Assembly (NCBI RefSeq): GCF_024139115.2
Contig: NC_085141.1
Location: forward strand, 171,442,994 to 171,506,993
DNA length: 64,000 bases
Source: Armigeres subalbatus
Lineage: Eukaryota > Arthropoda > Insecta > Diptera > Culicidae
Reading direction: 5' to 3'
Part shown: one piece after another, positions 34,601 to 43,051 of the stretch
Position numbering within the stretch: position 1 is the stretch's first letter
How the letters are laid out: each line of letters begins with the position of its first letter
Program-made: the position numbers and the translations under genes
The notes under the pieces: model-generated
The model's database searches: none
What the model saw: only the letters and a program-made list of their open reading frames with translations
What the model was told of the DNA's origin: nothing

Positions 34601-36030
34601 ACAGCTGCTTCTGCGAGCAAAGGTCTAGTAAGGGAATAACGAAAAAGTGATTTTTGACAACTAAACCGGGAGATATGCACTTTATAATTTCTGGTACATA
34701 TCACAATGGCAATTTCGTTGCCCGGAAAAGTGGACATGTGCAGTTCTACCCACTAAAATCAGCTTATTGAAAATAAAACTTGACATCATGGATGTTTCCG
34801 CAACAGATTTTAACCCTATTTTGAATTTCATAGTGGTTTACTGCCGTTTAAAATATTTTTTTAACTGTACATGTACCACTTTTACTGGCAACGATTTTCG
34901 GTTTCTGTTGCATTTTGTTCCCATTAATAGTGGTACATGTGCATTTTGATCCAACAAACTTGAAATTTGTCAAGAAACTTCGCAAATTTCTTATTTCTAC
35001 CTACCATCAGTCATAACACGTTGGTACAGTTGAGATGCAGAAAATTGCGAATTTGAATTTTATTTTCGAAGTTTTTGGAAAAATGCGTCTCCTGTAAAAT
35101 TTACTCAATGTAACATGTACCACTTTCGCTGGCACCGGTTCATTTGTGAAATGAATTAAAAAACTGAAAATAAAATTAAAATATTTTATCACCCGAAATT
35201 GCACCAGGGGTGATAAAATCGGGCTACATTTTATCTAGGATCATATTACTGTATTGCATTGCAAAATGTTGATGCTGTCGTTCTTTCTGTTACCCCACAT
35301 TCAATTCAAGATCAATTAAAATAAAATTTGTTGCTATCTGAAAAAAATAAATTAAGCTCAATTTTCTTCTGATCTTTTTATTAACCCCTAGAACTAAACG
35401 GCGAAGGAGAGAAGCCCATTTAAATGTAATTGTTTTATTAAAATAACTACCGAATGAATAACTGTCCCCGTGTCGATAAAATACGGTTTGATTCTTTGCA
35501 GAAAAGTCGATTGGTTGTTTTACTTGAGCTAAAGTAATGCACTTCAATAAAATTATAGGCAAAATAAAATACAAATTATTAAAGCCAAGTGGCCGGTGAA
35601 CAAAAATGATAACGTACCAAAAGCTAAGAATCACAAATTTAGGAACCTGGTACATACGGCACGAAATCGAAGATACCATTAATCGACCAACGTCAACGCT
35701 AGGGCAAGAACGAAAGCAGAACGAGAAACGAATTTAAAGTGACGATCTTATTGAATTTATTTCTTTTTTCCTCTCTTTTTTAGTATTCCAGCTAATAAAT
35801 AACAACCATCAAACTACCTACAATTATTTTTGTCTGCTCACAGATTCTTCACAGTGACATTTTTTATTATTTACACACCGAACAACATACCCGATAGGAC
35901 TCGACAAACTTACCTTCAAATCTTCGGGATATTTAAATTCAACAACTGGTACTTCACCGGGAGTATTCAGGCAGTGATACTCCTCCAGAATTTGCGGAAT
36001 TGGGTACAGAATGTCCCACTCAAAATTCAT
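22695..36030 (-). CDS. PLP-dependent acidic amino acid decarboxylase (CSAD/ADC-like), 5 exons
   Basis: Exons on the minus strand: 36030-35914, 24226-24039, 23975-23753, 23687-22941, 22877-22695. The join is 1458 nt, 485 residues plus TGA; relatives have about 490-500. Every intron is GT-AG and the phases agree. Exon 1 ends in EFKYPEDLK before a GTAAGT donor, matching the EWKEPEELK of GADL1/CSAD, and joins NSIDFTID. Group II decarboxylase features: HNNFHNQLFAGVDPYGLAGS, GDGILSPGGSVSNMYAMVAA, PLP-stacking His178 (SEDAHYS), PLP-pairing Asp260 (HVDG), Schiff-base Lys292 (NPHK), and the flexible catalytic loop YDVSYDTGDK (Tyr329/Tyr333). The C terminus is NFFRMVV...IDEIEQVGETL. The family removes the alpha-carboxyl of cysteine sulfinate, aspartate or glutamate, giving hypotaurine, beta-alanine or GABA; in insects the aspartate enzyme feeds cuticle tanning. 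HVDGCLGG resembles insect ADC more than HVDAAWGG enzymes, but the substrate is not decided. The frame stays open upstream of Met36030 to 36240; I chose 36030 because similarity begins there. Confidence 0.92.
24725..25148 (+). pseudogene. mariner-like transposase remnant
   Basis: Plus-strand frames read RGKIACNLVHSIKKISKEVK (helix-turn-helix-like), then NPVDVMMFDLRA and, in another frame, KLPPVFILVVLKINTELFIG followed by LKDQVLPWVYAKFSDDQNVV and LRHDGAS. The last resembles the second catalytic Asp region (QQDGAPAH) of mariner-like transposases, with QQ replaced by RH. At least two frameshifts and stops; cut off at 25148 by the foldback element. Dead fragment. Confidence 0.65.
25149..25442. mobile_element. 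294-bp foldback inside the transposase remnant
   Basis: GGTAGAAACCCTGATATTGA on the left; the right end finishes GATGAGCC...TCTACC. Strong inner arms: GATATTAACTTGTTTGAAAT pairs with its inverse at 25370-25395, and the pairing continues through AAGAGTAAAAATAAC. A 131-codon ORF across it is palindrome-derived. Confidence 0.75.
25476..25693. mobile_element. 218-bp foldback MITE
   Basis: TATAGACACTATAGGTTCCA and its inverse TGGAACCTATAGTGTCTATA form the ends, extending inward through TAGACGAGC. The interior is unique and non-coding. Confidence 0.85.
26235..26660. repeat. GGAATTCCTTC repeat field, left block
   Basis: Dozens of variants of (A/G)GAATTCCTTC(A/G)GGAA, irregularly spaced. In one frame they translate to IPSEIPSGTPSRIPSG-like strings, producing a 118-codon ORF that is not a gene. 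A right block lies at 27205-28075. Similar but more degenerate AATTC/CTTC-rich DNA is found at 36840-37470 and 63420-63670. Confidence 0.75.
26810..27200. other. GC-richer island, origin unknown
   Basis: About 390 bp, clearly GC-richer than its surroundings, with GGAAGGAAGGAAGAAGAGG near the end. The 118-codon minus ORF across it (27232-26876) shows no family signature. It may be a fragment of a retroelement 5' region; I do not recognise it. Confidence 0.35.
27205..28075. repeat. GGAATTCCTTC repeat field, right block
   Basis: Same repeat type as 26235-26660, more degenerate and mixed in orientation. The 170-codon minus ORF at 28054-27542 is a product of this repetition (SLGIPL-, FLRN-, FPKG-like cycles) and is not supported as a gene. 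Confidence 0.7.
29119..29150. repeat. (ATAGAT)n microsatellite
   Basis: About five consecutive ATAGAT units with TATATC at the end. Simple repeat only. Confidence 0.9.
29600..29676. repeat. hairpin element, copy 2
   Basis: Partner of 15727-15803: GAGCACCACTTGGCGTAAAA... CGTGCTTGCGACGAGTGGTG. The flanks also share GGCGGCG(C/T)(T/C)AG about 15-30 bp before the left arm, so the shared unit is slightly longer than the hairpin. Confidence 0.65.
30625..30838. mobile_element. 214-bp MITE family M5
   Basis: TATTATCAATTCAGTA at the left and its inverse at the right; inner arms hold GGGCGACTAGCGAAGTTGGA and CACTTCCGAAGTTAG-type sequence, centred near 30735. The AGCGAAGTTGGATTTTTC core is shared with the arms of the large foldback at 55611-57784. 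Confidence 0.85.
31650..31858. mobile_element. 209-bp MITE with CACACTTAA ends and TA duplication
   Basis: Ends CACACTTAA and TTAAGTGTG, flanked by TA on both sides (31648-31649, 31859-31860). Long arms contain TTCGGTAAATTTTACCGAAA followed by TCTCAACAGC. Non-coding. Confidence 0.88.
32197..32330. repeat. 134-bp palindrome around CTTCCACACTGATATTC
   Basis: CTGCCAAACTCCCGTATGAA pairs with TTCATACGGGAGTTTGGCAG; pairing continues through GGGAAGAATATCAGTG to a loop near 32260. It sits where the left half of the adjoining M2 copy should be. Confidence 0.85.
32340..32465. repeat. MITE family M2, right half
   Basis: Matches the right part of 2331-2506 (AATATTCTTTGATATGCAAA, AACCTGCCAAAGCCGTCATT, CCCCCTAC). 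The left half is missing or replaced. Confidence 0.8.
32804..33038. mobile_element. MITE family M3, copy 2
   Basis: ATCAAGACAAAATTTTCAAA to its inverse AAAATTTTGTCTTGA, with the same core as 3588-3872 (AACGACGATTTGACGAATCT, CTCCCACGCAAACC). About 50 bp shorter than copy 1, lacking the CTTTTCTTTCGGAGAG ends. Confidence 0.85.
33152..34352. mobile_element. 1.2 kb element with TCCCCCAG(T/C)GCCGGACAC ends
   Basis: The left end is TCCCCCAGTGCCGGACAC and the right end GTGTCCGGCGCTGGGGGA. The CCGGACA motif recurs internally (near 33360, 33680 and 34321). No transposase; ORFs of up to 72 codons lack signatures. Confidence 0.72.
34545..35141. mobile_element. 597-bp element with GAACCGGTGCCAGC ends
   Basis: GAACCGGTGCCAGCAAAAGT and its near inverse (CTTTCGCTGGCACCGGTTC) are the termini. 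GTGGTACAT or ATGTACCAC recurs at least five times inside, with several TGGCAAC/TTTTACTGGC partners. Non-coding. Confidence 0.8.
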
Positions 36031-36240
36031 TTTTATAAAACTAGTATGTATCTCCGTCTGCGAAGAATATCCCCACAGAGCGCACCCGAGATGATAGGCT
36101 TGAAGCAGATAACTCTCTAGACGACGACCGCTTCCGCTTGTGACAAATTGCCGACTGAATGAGTAGTTCGCACAGAGTTTGTCATTTGAATGAATAAAGC
36201 AATACAGAAATAGAGATGTGCCAGGTACCCAGTTGGTCAC

Positions 36241-37172
36241 GGGATGGAAAAATTAAGAGAATCAGTTGTTTGCGGGTACATCTACCTCTGCCTGTGCATG
36301 CGCAAGGCAAGCATTGATAGAACTCAGGGTTCCATTTTAGAATATGCGTGACATGATTAAGAATGGAAAATAAAACAGTTGCCGAGAAACAGATGGTTAA
36401 CTTTCTACTATCTGAATTTATTCAGTGATTAAAATGAAATAACGTTTAACTACCAATTTTAAATTAACACAATTACTATACACAACCAGCGGAATTACTT
36501 GCAATTATGATAAAAATTTACCATAATCTGTATCTGTGAAATTGCTTGAATCTTATACACATATAGTAGAAGACCTTACAATTTTACAAGCTTTTCTCAC
36601 AATCTTAGGCTTGACTCTCCCTTGAAAAAATTAGCCCCCTAGGATTTGAAAAGTTAATTGATAATAATATCAGTTTTCAACACATAAGATTTTGAATCAC
36701 TGAAAAAGTTTAAAGGAAAAAGAGTTATCTCCTTGGTTATGTCCCATATTCATCATATCATAACGAAATGAATGAAAGACTAGTGGGCTCTAGAAGTGTA
36801 CGCTAGGGCGACGGTGTTTGTCGCCATTTTTATCAGCTACGGCAGCGTTTTCCAAAATTTTCTCAGGAATTTTCTTCAAAATATTCAAGAAAATTTCTTG
36901 TGAAATTCTATCGGGCAATTCTTCAAAACTCCACAGGCTATTCTTGAGATTTTCTTAGCAAATTCTTTGAAATTTTCTCACTATTTTTCAAAATTTCCTC
37001 GGAAAATTCTCTAAAAATTCTCCCGTATTTCTTTAAAAAAAAATCTCTGGATTTTTTTTTCCAGAGTTTCTAAGGGAAGTTCTTCTAAATTTTCTTATGG
37101 AAATCTTCAAAATATCAACCAAAAAAATCTGTAGATTTTCCTCTGGAAATTCCGTAGATTTTAGTCAATAAA
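36241..37172. other. upstream of decarboxylase; then degenerate AATTTTC-rich repeats
   Basis: 36241-36830 shows nothing recognisable and should hold the promoter of the minus-strand decarboxylase; no clear core element was identified. From about 36840 to 37170 the sequence is an AAATTTTCTC/CTTCAAA-rich degenerate repeat that continues on the far side of the hairpin at 37173-37328. Confidence 0.4.
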
Positions 37173-37328
37173 TCTCGCTTAACTTTTCAAAAGGTCCTAA
37201 GTAACATTTTTTTCATGAATTAATTTGAGTACGGCAATCAAAAGCTTTCATGTTGTTCTGTTGATTGCGCTATTCAAATTAATTCATGAAAAAATGTTAC
37301 TTAGGACCTTTTGAAAAGTTAAGCGAGA
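37173..37328. mobile_element. 156-bp hairpin MITE
   Basis: TCTCGCTTAACTTTTCAAAA pairs with TTTTGAAAAGTTAAGCGAGA; the arms continue through GGTCCTAAGTAACATTTTTT and CATGAATTAATTTGAGT. The AAGTAACATTTT segment recalls the ends of the 8299-11045 element. It is inserted into a degenerate repeat field. Confidence 0.88.
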
Positions 37329-37499
37329 AATCTCTTCGAAACATTCTTCGCATTTTACTCGAAAGGTTCTTCGGAACTCCCACGGCATTTTTTTTCAAGT
37401 TTCATCGAAAAGTGGTACAAATTTTCTTCCGAAAGTTGTTTGGAACTCCTCTGGAAATTCTACGAAGTTTGTAGTATTATAATTAAGTTTTTATCAGTA

Positions 37500-38350
37500 A
37501 CGAGAAATGAGTAAAGATCCCCGTGCATATAGACAAGGATAAGGAAGCATTGACGGTCGAGTGGACGATCTTTCTTCTTTCACATTTCATAAGGCTGTTG
37601 GTGAAATTATGAGGAAGTCTGTAAGGAACATTACTTCCTCAGCATTCCAAATAGGGTACAAGTGCTCAAGTGAGGCTCAACAGACTATATTGTCTTTCGT
37701 CCCATTCTGGAATTGTATATGCGAAAATTGTATACAGTTTCTTTAAGGTTCTTGCATAACTGTATTAAAATCTGTTATCCGCTGCTGGTTCAAGTTATGT
37801 TCAAGCATGTGCCTGGTGAAACGCAACATAGTTTATCTACTTGACTTGAATTTCAAATTTCAAATTGATTCAATTTTTGGAAAGAAGCTCAAAATAGATA
37901 TAGTATATGGATGGGCTATAGCCCTAGGCATCGAGACTAGTTACGCCAATGAATATTTGGAATGGAATCGATGCATAAACTATGCCAAATGTAATTAGAA
38001 ATTTGATTTTTCGAAAATATGGCCTATGTTCCGGATCCCGGACGTTCCGCCGGGGGGAAATAAGCAAACCGCATCTTGCGACATTATCAAACATAATGAT
38101 TTCAAAAGTTATTATATTCTATGGTATTTTTTGTGCTTCCTGGGCAATATTTGAACCGATTGGAACTGGTAAGCGGTTCAAACTCCATGATTTTAAAAGT
38201 TCTGACATTATATGGAAGATTTGTAGTTTGTGCCCCATATTTCATACTCCATACTCCCGATTTCAATCGGTTCAAACATGGTTCAGGACAATTAATTGCA
38301 TATTATTCGGCAACTCGGCCGTACGAAAACCAGTTTTTTGTTAAATATCT
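37500..38350. other. no gene recognised
   Basis: ORFs of 61-126 codons lack signatures. A loose internal duplication is seen: TCAAAAGTTATTATATTCTATGG near 38101 (first 20 bases given as TCAAAAGTTATTATATTCTA) and TAAAAGTTCTGACATTATATG near 38195, each near a TTGAACCG or GGTTCAAAC box. Possibly an old repeat. Confidence 0.35.
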
Positions 38351-38361
38351 TGGCTGTGCAT

Positions 38362-38876
38362 ATGCACAGCACATGTTTCGAAATGGACAAATTGATATGA
38401 AATTTGCGAAAAAGAATCCACGTGTCTTGGAGGGACTCGAACCCTCAACCTCCTACTCTTTAGATAGGCGTGATAACCCCTTGTCTTGTCGTACCACTTA
38501 AATGTCACGTTTGCGGAAAAGCCATCAGAATCCGAGTACCAACCTCCACCGCGGTAGCTCTTTTTTGCAAATTGAATATCTTTCGGATGCTTGATTTGTC
38601 CAATCTCCACATGTGCTTTACTGTTGTATATCCACAGGCAAGCGAGTGCACTTTGTTTATTAAACGAGAGGATCGCACTCCATGCCCCCAACAACGGGCT
38701 GGGCGGATTTGTATAGAGCGCGAATCAATCGCACTCTGCTGTGCCAAAGGCTTGCTTGGCTAAAGCATTTGATGAGTTTGATTGCCTGCCTTACGTATGC
38801 GGTCGAATCCAAGACACGTGGATTCTCTTTCACAAATTTCATATCAATTTGTCCATTTCGAAACATGTGCTGTTTA
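38362..38876. repeat. two tRNA-derived SINE copies in inverted orientation
   Basis: On the minus strand, 38520-38362 reads as a tRNA-like head: TGGTACGACAAGACAAGGGG (A box region) and GGTTCGAGTCC (B box), followed by a tail with AATCCACGTGTCTTGGA and TTTCGAAACATGTGCTG in reverse. 38735-38876 on the plus strand holds a second copy with a decayed B box (GGTCGAATCC) and the same tail. The second copy abuts the broken 3' end of LINE-A copy 3. Confidence 0.7.
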
Positions 38877-41244
38877 CTGGGTTCGCCGTAGAGCTGGGCG
38901 AGCTCATGGTTCATTCTTCATCGCCACACACCGTCTTCTTGCACACCGCCAAAGATGGTCTCGAATACTCCGAGTGCTTGCAAGTCCTCCTCGAGCATTG
39001 TCCATGTATCATGTCCGTAGAGGACAACCGGTTTTATTAGCGTCTTGTACATGATACATTTGGTGCGGTGGCGAATCATTTTCGACCGCAGTTTCTTCTG
39101 GAGCCCGTAGTAGGCCCGACTTCCACAGGTGATGAGCCTTCGTATTTCACGACTAACGTTGTTGTCAGCAGTTAGCAAGGATCCGAGGTAGACGAATTCT
39201 TCGACCACCTCGAAGGTATCCCCATCTGTCGTAGCACTGCTTCCTAGGCGGGCCCTGTCGCGCTCGGTTCCGCCCACAAGCATGTACTTTGTCTTTGACG
39301 CATTCATCACCAGTCCAACTTTTATTGCTTCACGTTTCAGGCGAGTATACAGTTCTGCCACCTTTGCAAATGTTCGGCCGACAATGTCCATGTCATCCGC
39401 GAAACAAATAAATTAACTAGATCCGTTGAAAATCGTACCCCGGCTGTACACCTTCTAGCGCAATGTTGAACAACAGGCACGAAAGCCCATCACCTTGTCT
39501 TAGTCCCCGGCGCGATTCGAACGAACTGGAGTGTTCGCCCGTTGCTTTGATCAGTCTGGTAAGCTTCCCAGGGAAGCTGTTCTCGTCCGTAATTTTCCAT
39601 AGCTCTATGCGGTCTATACTGTCGTATGCCATCTTGAAATCAACGTACAGATGATGCGTTGGGACCTGATATTCACGGCATTTTTGAAGGATTTGCCGTA
39701 CAGTAAATATCTGGTCCGTTGTCGAGCGGCCGTCAACGAAGCCGGCTTGATAACTTCCCACGAACTCATTCACTAATGGTGATAGACGACGGAAGATGAT
39801 CTGGGATATCACTTTGTACGCGGGAATAAGGATGGTGATCGCTCGAAAGTTCTCACACTTCAGCTTGACGCCTTTCTTGTAGATGGGGCATATAACCCCT
39901 TCCTTCCACTCCTCCTGTTCAGTTGTTCAGCTGTTCAGTTTCCCAGATTCTGACTATCAATTTGTGCATGCAAGTGGCTAGCTTTTCCGGGCCCATCTTG
40001 ATGAGCTCAGCTCCGATACCATCCTTACCAGCTGCTTTATTGGTCTTTAGCTGTTGGATGGCAGCCTTATCTTCCCTCAAGGTGGGGCTGGTTGGCTTCC
40101 ATCGTCCGCTGAACTGACGTAATCATCTCCTCCGCTGCCTTGACTTTCACTGCCTGTACTCTCAGCGCCATTAAAATGTTCCTCGTAGTCAAGATGCTCC
40201 CATCCTTATCCTTGCACATTTTGGCACGCGGCACGAAGCCTTTGCGGGATGCGTTGAGCTTCTGCTAGAACTTGCGTGTTTCTTGAGAACGGCACAGCTG
40301 TTCCATCTCCTCGCACTCCGTTTATTCCAGGCGGTGTTACTTCTCCTGAAAAAGGCCGGTCTGCTGTCTCCGCTTCCGTCTATAACGTTCCACGTTCTGC
40401 CGGGTACCTTGCTGCAGCGCGACCGCCCGCGCTGCGTCCTTCTCCTCCAGAATCTGTCTGCACTCTTCGTCGAACCAATCGTTCTGTCGTCCCACATACC
40501 CGACGTTGCTCTCCGCTGCGTCGTTAATGGCTGCTTTAACTGTATTCCAGCAGTCCTCAAGAGGGGCCCCATCGAGCTCACCTCTTCCGGCAACGCTGCC
40601 TCGAGATGCTGCGCGGTGGTCGTCGGTACCGAACATTGTTGATGACGGATAGTTTTGGGCACAGTTTAACCATCACCAGATAGTGGTCAGAGTCGATGTT
40701 AGCGCCACGATATGTCCTAACGTCGATAATGTCGGAGAAGTGCCGTCCATCAATCAGAACGTGGTCGATTTGTGATTCTGTTTGCAGTGGTGATCTCCAG
40801 GTGTACTGATACGGAAGGCTGTGTTGGAAGTAGGTTCTACGAATGGCCATATTCTTGGAGGCAGCGAAATCAATTAGTCGTAGGCCGCTTTCGTTCGTCA
40901 GCCGGTGAGCGTTGAACTTTCCAATAGTCGGTCATTAACTCCTCCTGTTGGCCAACCTGAGCGTTCAAATCTCCTATGATGATTTTGAAGTCATGGCTTG
41001 GGCAGCTGTCGTACTCACGTTCCAGCTGCACGTAGAATGCGTCCTTATCACCATCAGTGCTTCCGGAGTGTGGGCTGTGAACGTTGATAATGCTGAAGTT
41101 GAAGAACCGGCCTTTGAACCTAAACCTGCACATTCTCTCGTTGATCGGCCACCACCCGATCACACGCCTTTGCATATCGCCCATCACTATGAAAGCTGTT
41201 CCCAGCTCGTGTGTGTTGCCGAAGCTCTGGTAGATGGTAGCTAC
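38877..41244 (-). pseudogene. LINE-A copy 3: endonuclease (part), RT and C-terminal region
   Basis: Order on the minus strand: IYQSFGNTHELGTAFIV, MQRRVIGWWPINERMCRFRF, IINVHSPHSG, IIIGDLNAQVGQQEE, SQIDHVLIDGRHFS, IDSDHYLV (endonuclease); then KKGVKLKCENFRA-type RT, YQAGFVDGRSTTDQIFTVRQ, LRQGDGLSCLLFNIALEGV, FADDMDIV region, KTKYMLVGGTERDRARLGSS, LYGHDTWTMLEEDLQALGVF, EDGVWRRW and ELAQLYGEPS. Frameshifts are frequent, and it shares the 16-nt frameshifting duplication with copy 1. Its 3' end is lost at 38876. The 5' part continues at 43052. Confidence 0.88.
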
Positions 41245-41249
41245 AAATC

Positions 41250-41389
41250 TAGATCAACATTTGAAAAGGGCGTAACAGACAAAATTTATTCCTTCTGATT
41301 CTTTGTCCACATATAGCTTTATATGTACACGAAGAATCAGAAGGAATAAATTTTGGCTGTTACGCCCTTTTCAAATGTTGGTCTAGAAA
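41250..41389. mobile_element. 140-bp hairpin MITE
   Basis: CTAGATCAACATTTGAAAAG pairs with CTTTTCAAATGTTGGTCTAG, continuing through GGCGTAACAG and AAATTTATTCCTTCTGATTC to a loop near 41318. It lies at one edge of the 1.8 kb insertion. Confidence 0.88.
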
Positions 41390-42527
41390 TATTATATATT
41401 AACAATATAGTCCACTCTTGCTAAAAACAGGCGAACACGACTCCAGCGCTACAACGGATGGCGGTCGAACTATGTTATCGCAGCAATGCGTGACGTCGCC
41501 TCGTTGCCTTGATATCGCCACGTTGAGGCGCGCTGTCGCTTCCATATCAACGCGTAGAAGCTCATCGTTGCTGCCAAAGCAATCTAAACAAACTCTAAAC
41601 GTCATATCGTTTCGATTGGAACAGCAAAATTTTACCTTTCCGGAATGTTTTTGTTGCCTTCTACAATTAAAAATCAAATATTTGATGGAATTGCTAGTTT
41701 TAACGCAGAGCCCATATATTGATTCAAACATGTGTTCTTGTTTTAATTTTTAACATTTTTCTTTTCAAAAACCTCGAGCCATCGCGTGTACTCCGGCCCC
41801 TTTCTCCAAAAACAAAATAAGCAATTGAAGATTTGGTCAGCGCATGGAGCAACTACTCAAAGGTCAGCTCAAACTTTGATATGGAGAACACGCCAAGGAC
41901 CAACCAACTCAAAAAGTAATGGGACTCTCACAAGGCAATTATACTAATTAGGAAGGCATGTAACTTTTCAAGATCTGAGAGGCAGAGAGAGAAATGCTGC
42001 AAAAATCAAACACTTGCGAACAAAATTTTAATTGAATATTTTCATGTGTAAATACTTCATCTGTTCAGGAAAGAGCCTACTGTCTTTCCACCCACCGTTA
42101 CATTTACCTTCCAAATTAAAACAAAATCGTAAAGAATAGTTTCATTATTTTAATTGATTATTTAATCGTTATGTACGCTCCCAAGACGAAGTGGTGCTTG
42201 TTCAGTCGATCAACGATATCCAATCCTTTCCAACTGTGCACAGCAGGATGAGAGTCTTATTCGAAACCCATGACTTTGAAGACTGCGCATCGAAAATTGG
42301 CATAGTTGGGACCTCAAGACCACAACTTCGGACTTCGGACTTTTAAGAAGTGTCTACGGCATCAGATTCATTAGACCCTCGAATATCCAGTTGTCTGTAA
42401 AATGAAACATAAATTTAGTGCATAGAAAACCAAAATTAGCATTTGCGGACTGACTTACAATTCCGGTTCTCCGTCGCGGATGTTGCCAATCCCTTTACTG
42501 TTAGGAATTTTTCACCTGCACTCATTA

Positions 42528-42837
42528 TTAATCGGGAACTGCAAAATGAGAAGCAAATTCGATTGGACGGCCTATCATCTGAATCGGTGGTTGGTGCAGA
42601 GGTCCACTCTGTAGGCTGATCATTCCTTCACCAACTCCCCTTTTAATTTGCGCCGTTGTAAATGGATTCCCGGACCAAACCGGTTTGCGTAAAGCTGAAA
42701 AAGTCATGCATATGAAATATTCATTAATAATCTACCTAATACATTATTTGAGTAAAATACATCTTGAATTTGAACCATTATTTGATAAATATTTAGGAGT
42801 ACTTACTAGAAATGTTCGATGATATTGGCGGCGGCAT
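42528..42837 (-). CDS. possible 65-residue protein, two coding exons
   Basis: ATG at 42837; exon a 42837-42807 (31 nt), intron 42806-42695 (112 bp, GTAAGT...TTTTTCAG), exon b from 42694 with TAA at 42530-42528, followed in frame by TAA TGA. A second intron, 42458-42395 (64 bp, GTAAGTCAG...TTTTACAG), would lie after the stop, and ATTAAA occurs at 42166-42161. The product starts MPPPISSNIST, continues RKPVWSGNPFTTAQIKRGVG and ends PIEFASHFAVPD; no signal peptide or membrane segment. An in-frame TGA precedes the ATG. I do not recognise it. Splice signals look real, but the ORF is short, lies in a transposable insertion, and an intron after the stop would favour mRNA decay. It could be a captured host gene fragment. 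Confidence 0.35.
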
Positions 42838-43051
42838 CTTCACTCAATTTAGCTAATTTGAATACTGTCAATATATTTCTTGTTGACTCTGTTGGACAGT
42901 GAAAAGTCAAAGTTACTTTGATCGTTTTTACTAAAACAGTTAGACTTCCAATCACCAGTTGGCGTTGCTCTACACAAAAGTAGTTCGCCAGCGGCTTGTA
43001 TGGAATAATCAAGAGTGGACTATCTTGTACTTTAAAATCTTTGGTAGCTAC

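Larger units (their letters stand above)
24227..35913 (-). other. 11.7 kb first intron of the decarboxylase gene
   Basis: Bounded by the donor GTAAGT (read on the minus strand at 35913) and acceptor TTTTCAG (24227-24228 are its AG). It holds a mariner-like remnant, at least eight foldback or TIR elements and a repeat field, each listed separately. Stretches with nothing recognised: 24240-24700, 28560-29100, 29680-30620, 30840-31640 and 35150-35900. A 129-codon minus ORF at 35679-35290 has no family signature. Confidence 0.8.
41245..43042. mobile_element. 1.8 kb insertion with 9-bp duplication GGTAGCTAC
   Basis: LINE-A copy 3 is interrupted inside its endonuclease: codons for RLEVAT lie at 43052 and earlier codons beyond, while IYQSFGN resumes at 41244. 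GGTAGCTAC is found at 41236-41244 and 43043-43051; its 8-bp core GTAGCTAC fits the hAT pattern nTnnnnAn. The ends of the insert are AAATCTAGATC and TTTAAAATCTTT, with no convincing TIR. Contents: MITE 41250-41389; an AGTCCACTCTTG inverted pair (41408 and 43013); and the spliceable small ORF at 42837-42528. 41400-42160 is otherwise unassigned. Confidence 0.7.

Noticed and set aside
35290..35679. 129-codon minus-strand ORF with hydrophobic stretches
   Set aside because: It lies in the decarboxylase intron, is AT-rich, and shows no family motif or splice context; the hydrophobicity is that expected from TTT/ATT codons.
38430..38510. possible tRNA gene on the minus strand
   Set aside because: A and B boxes are present, but no cloverleaf with paired acceptor stem forms and the sequence continues into a repeat tail also found at 38806-38876; it is a SINE head.
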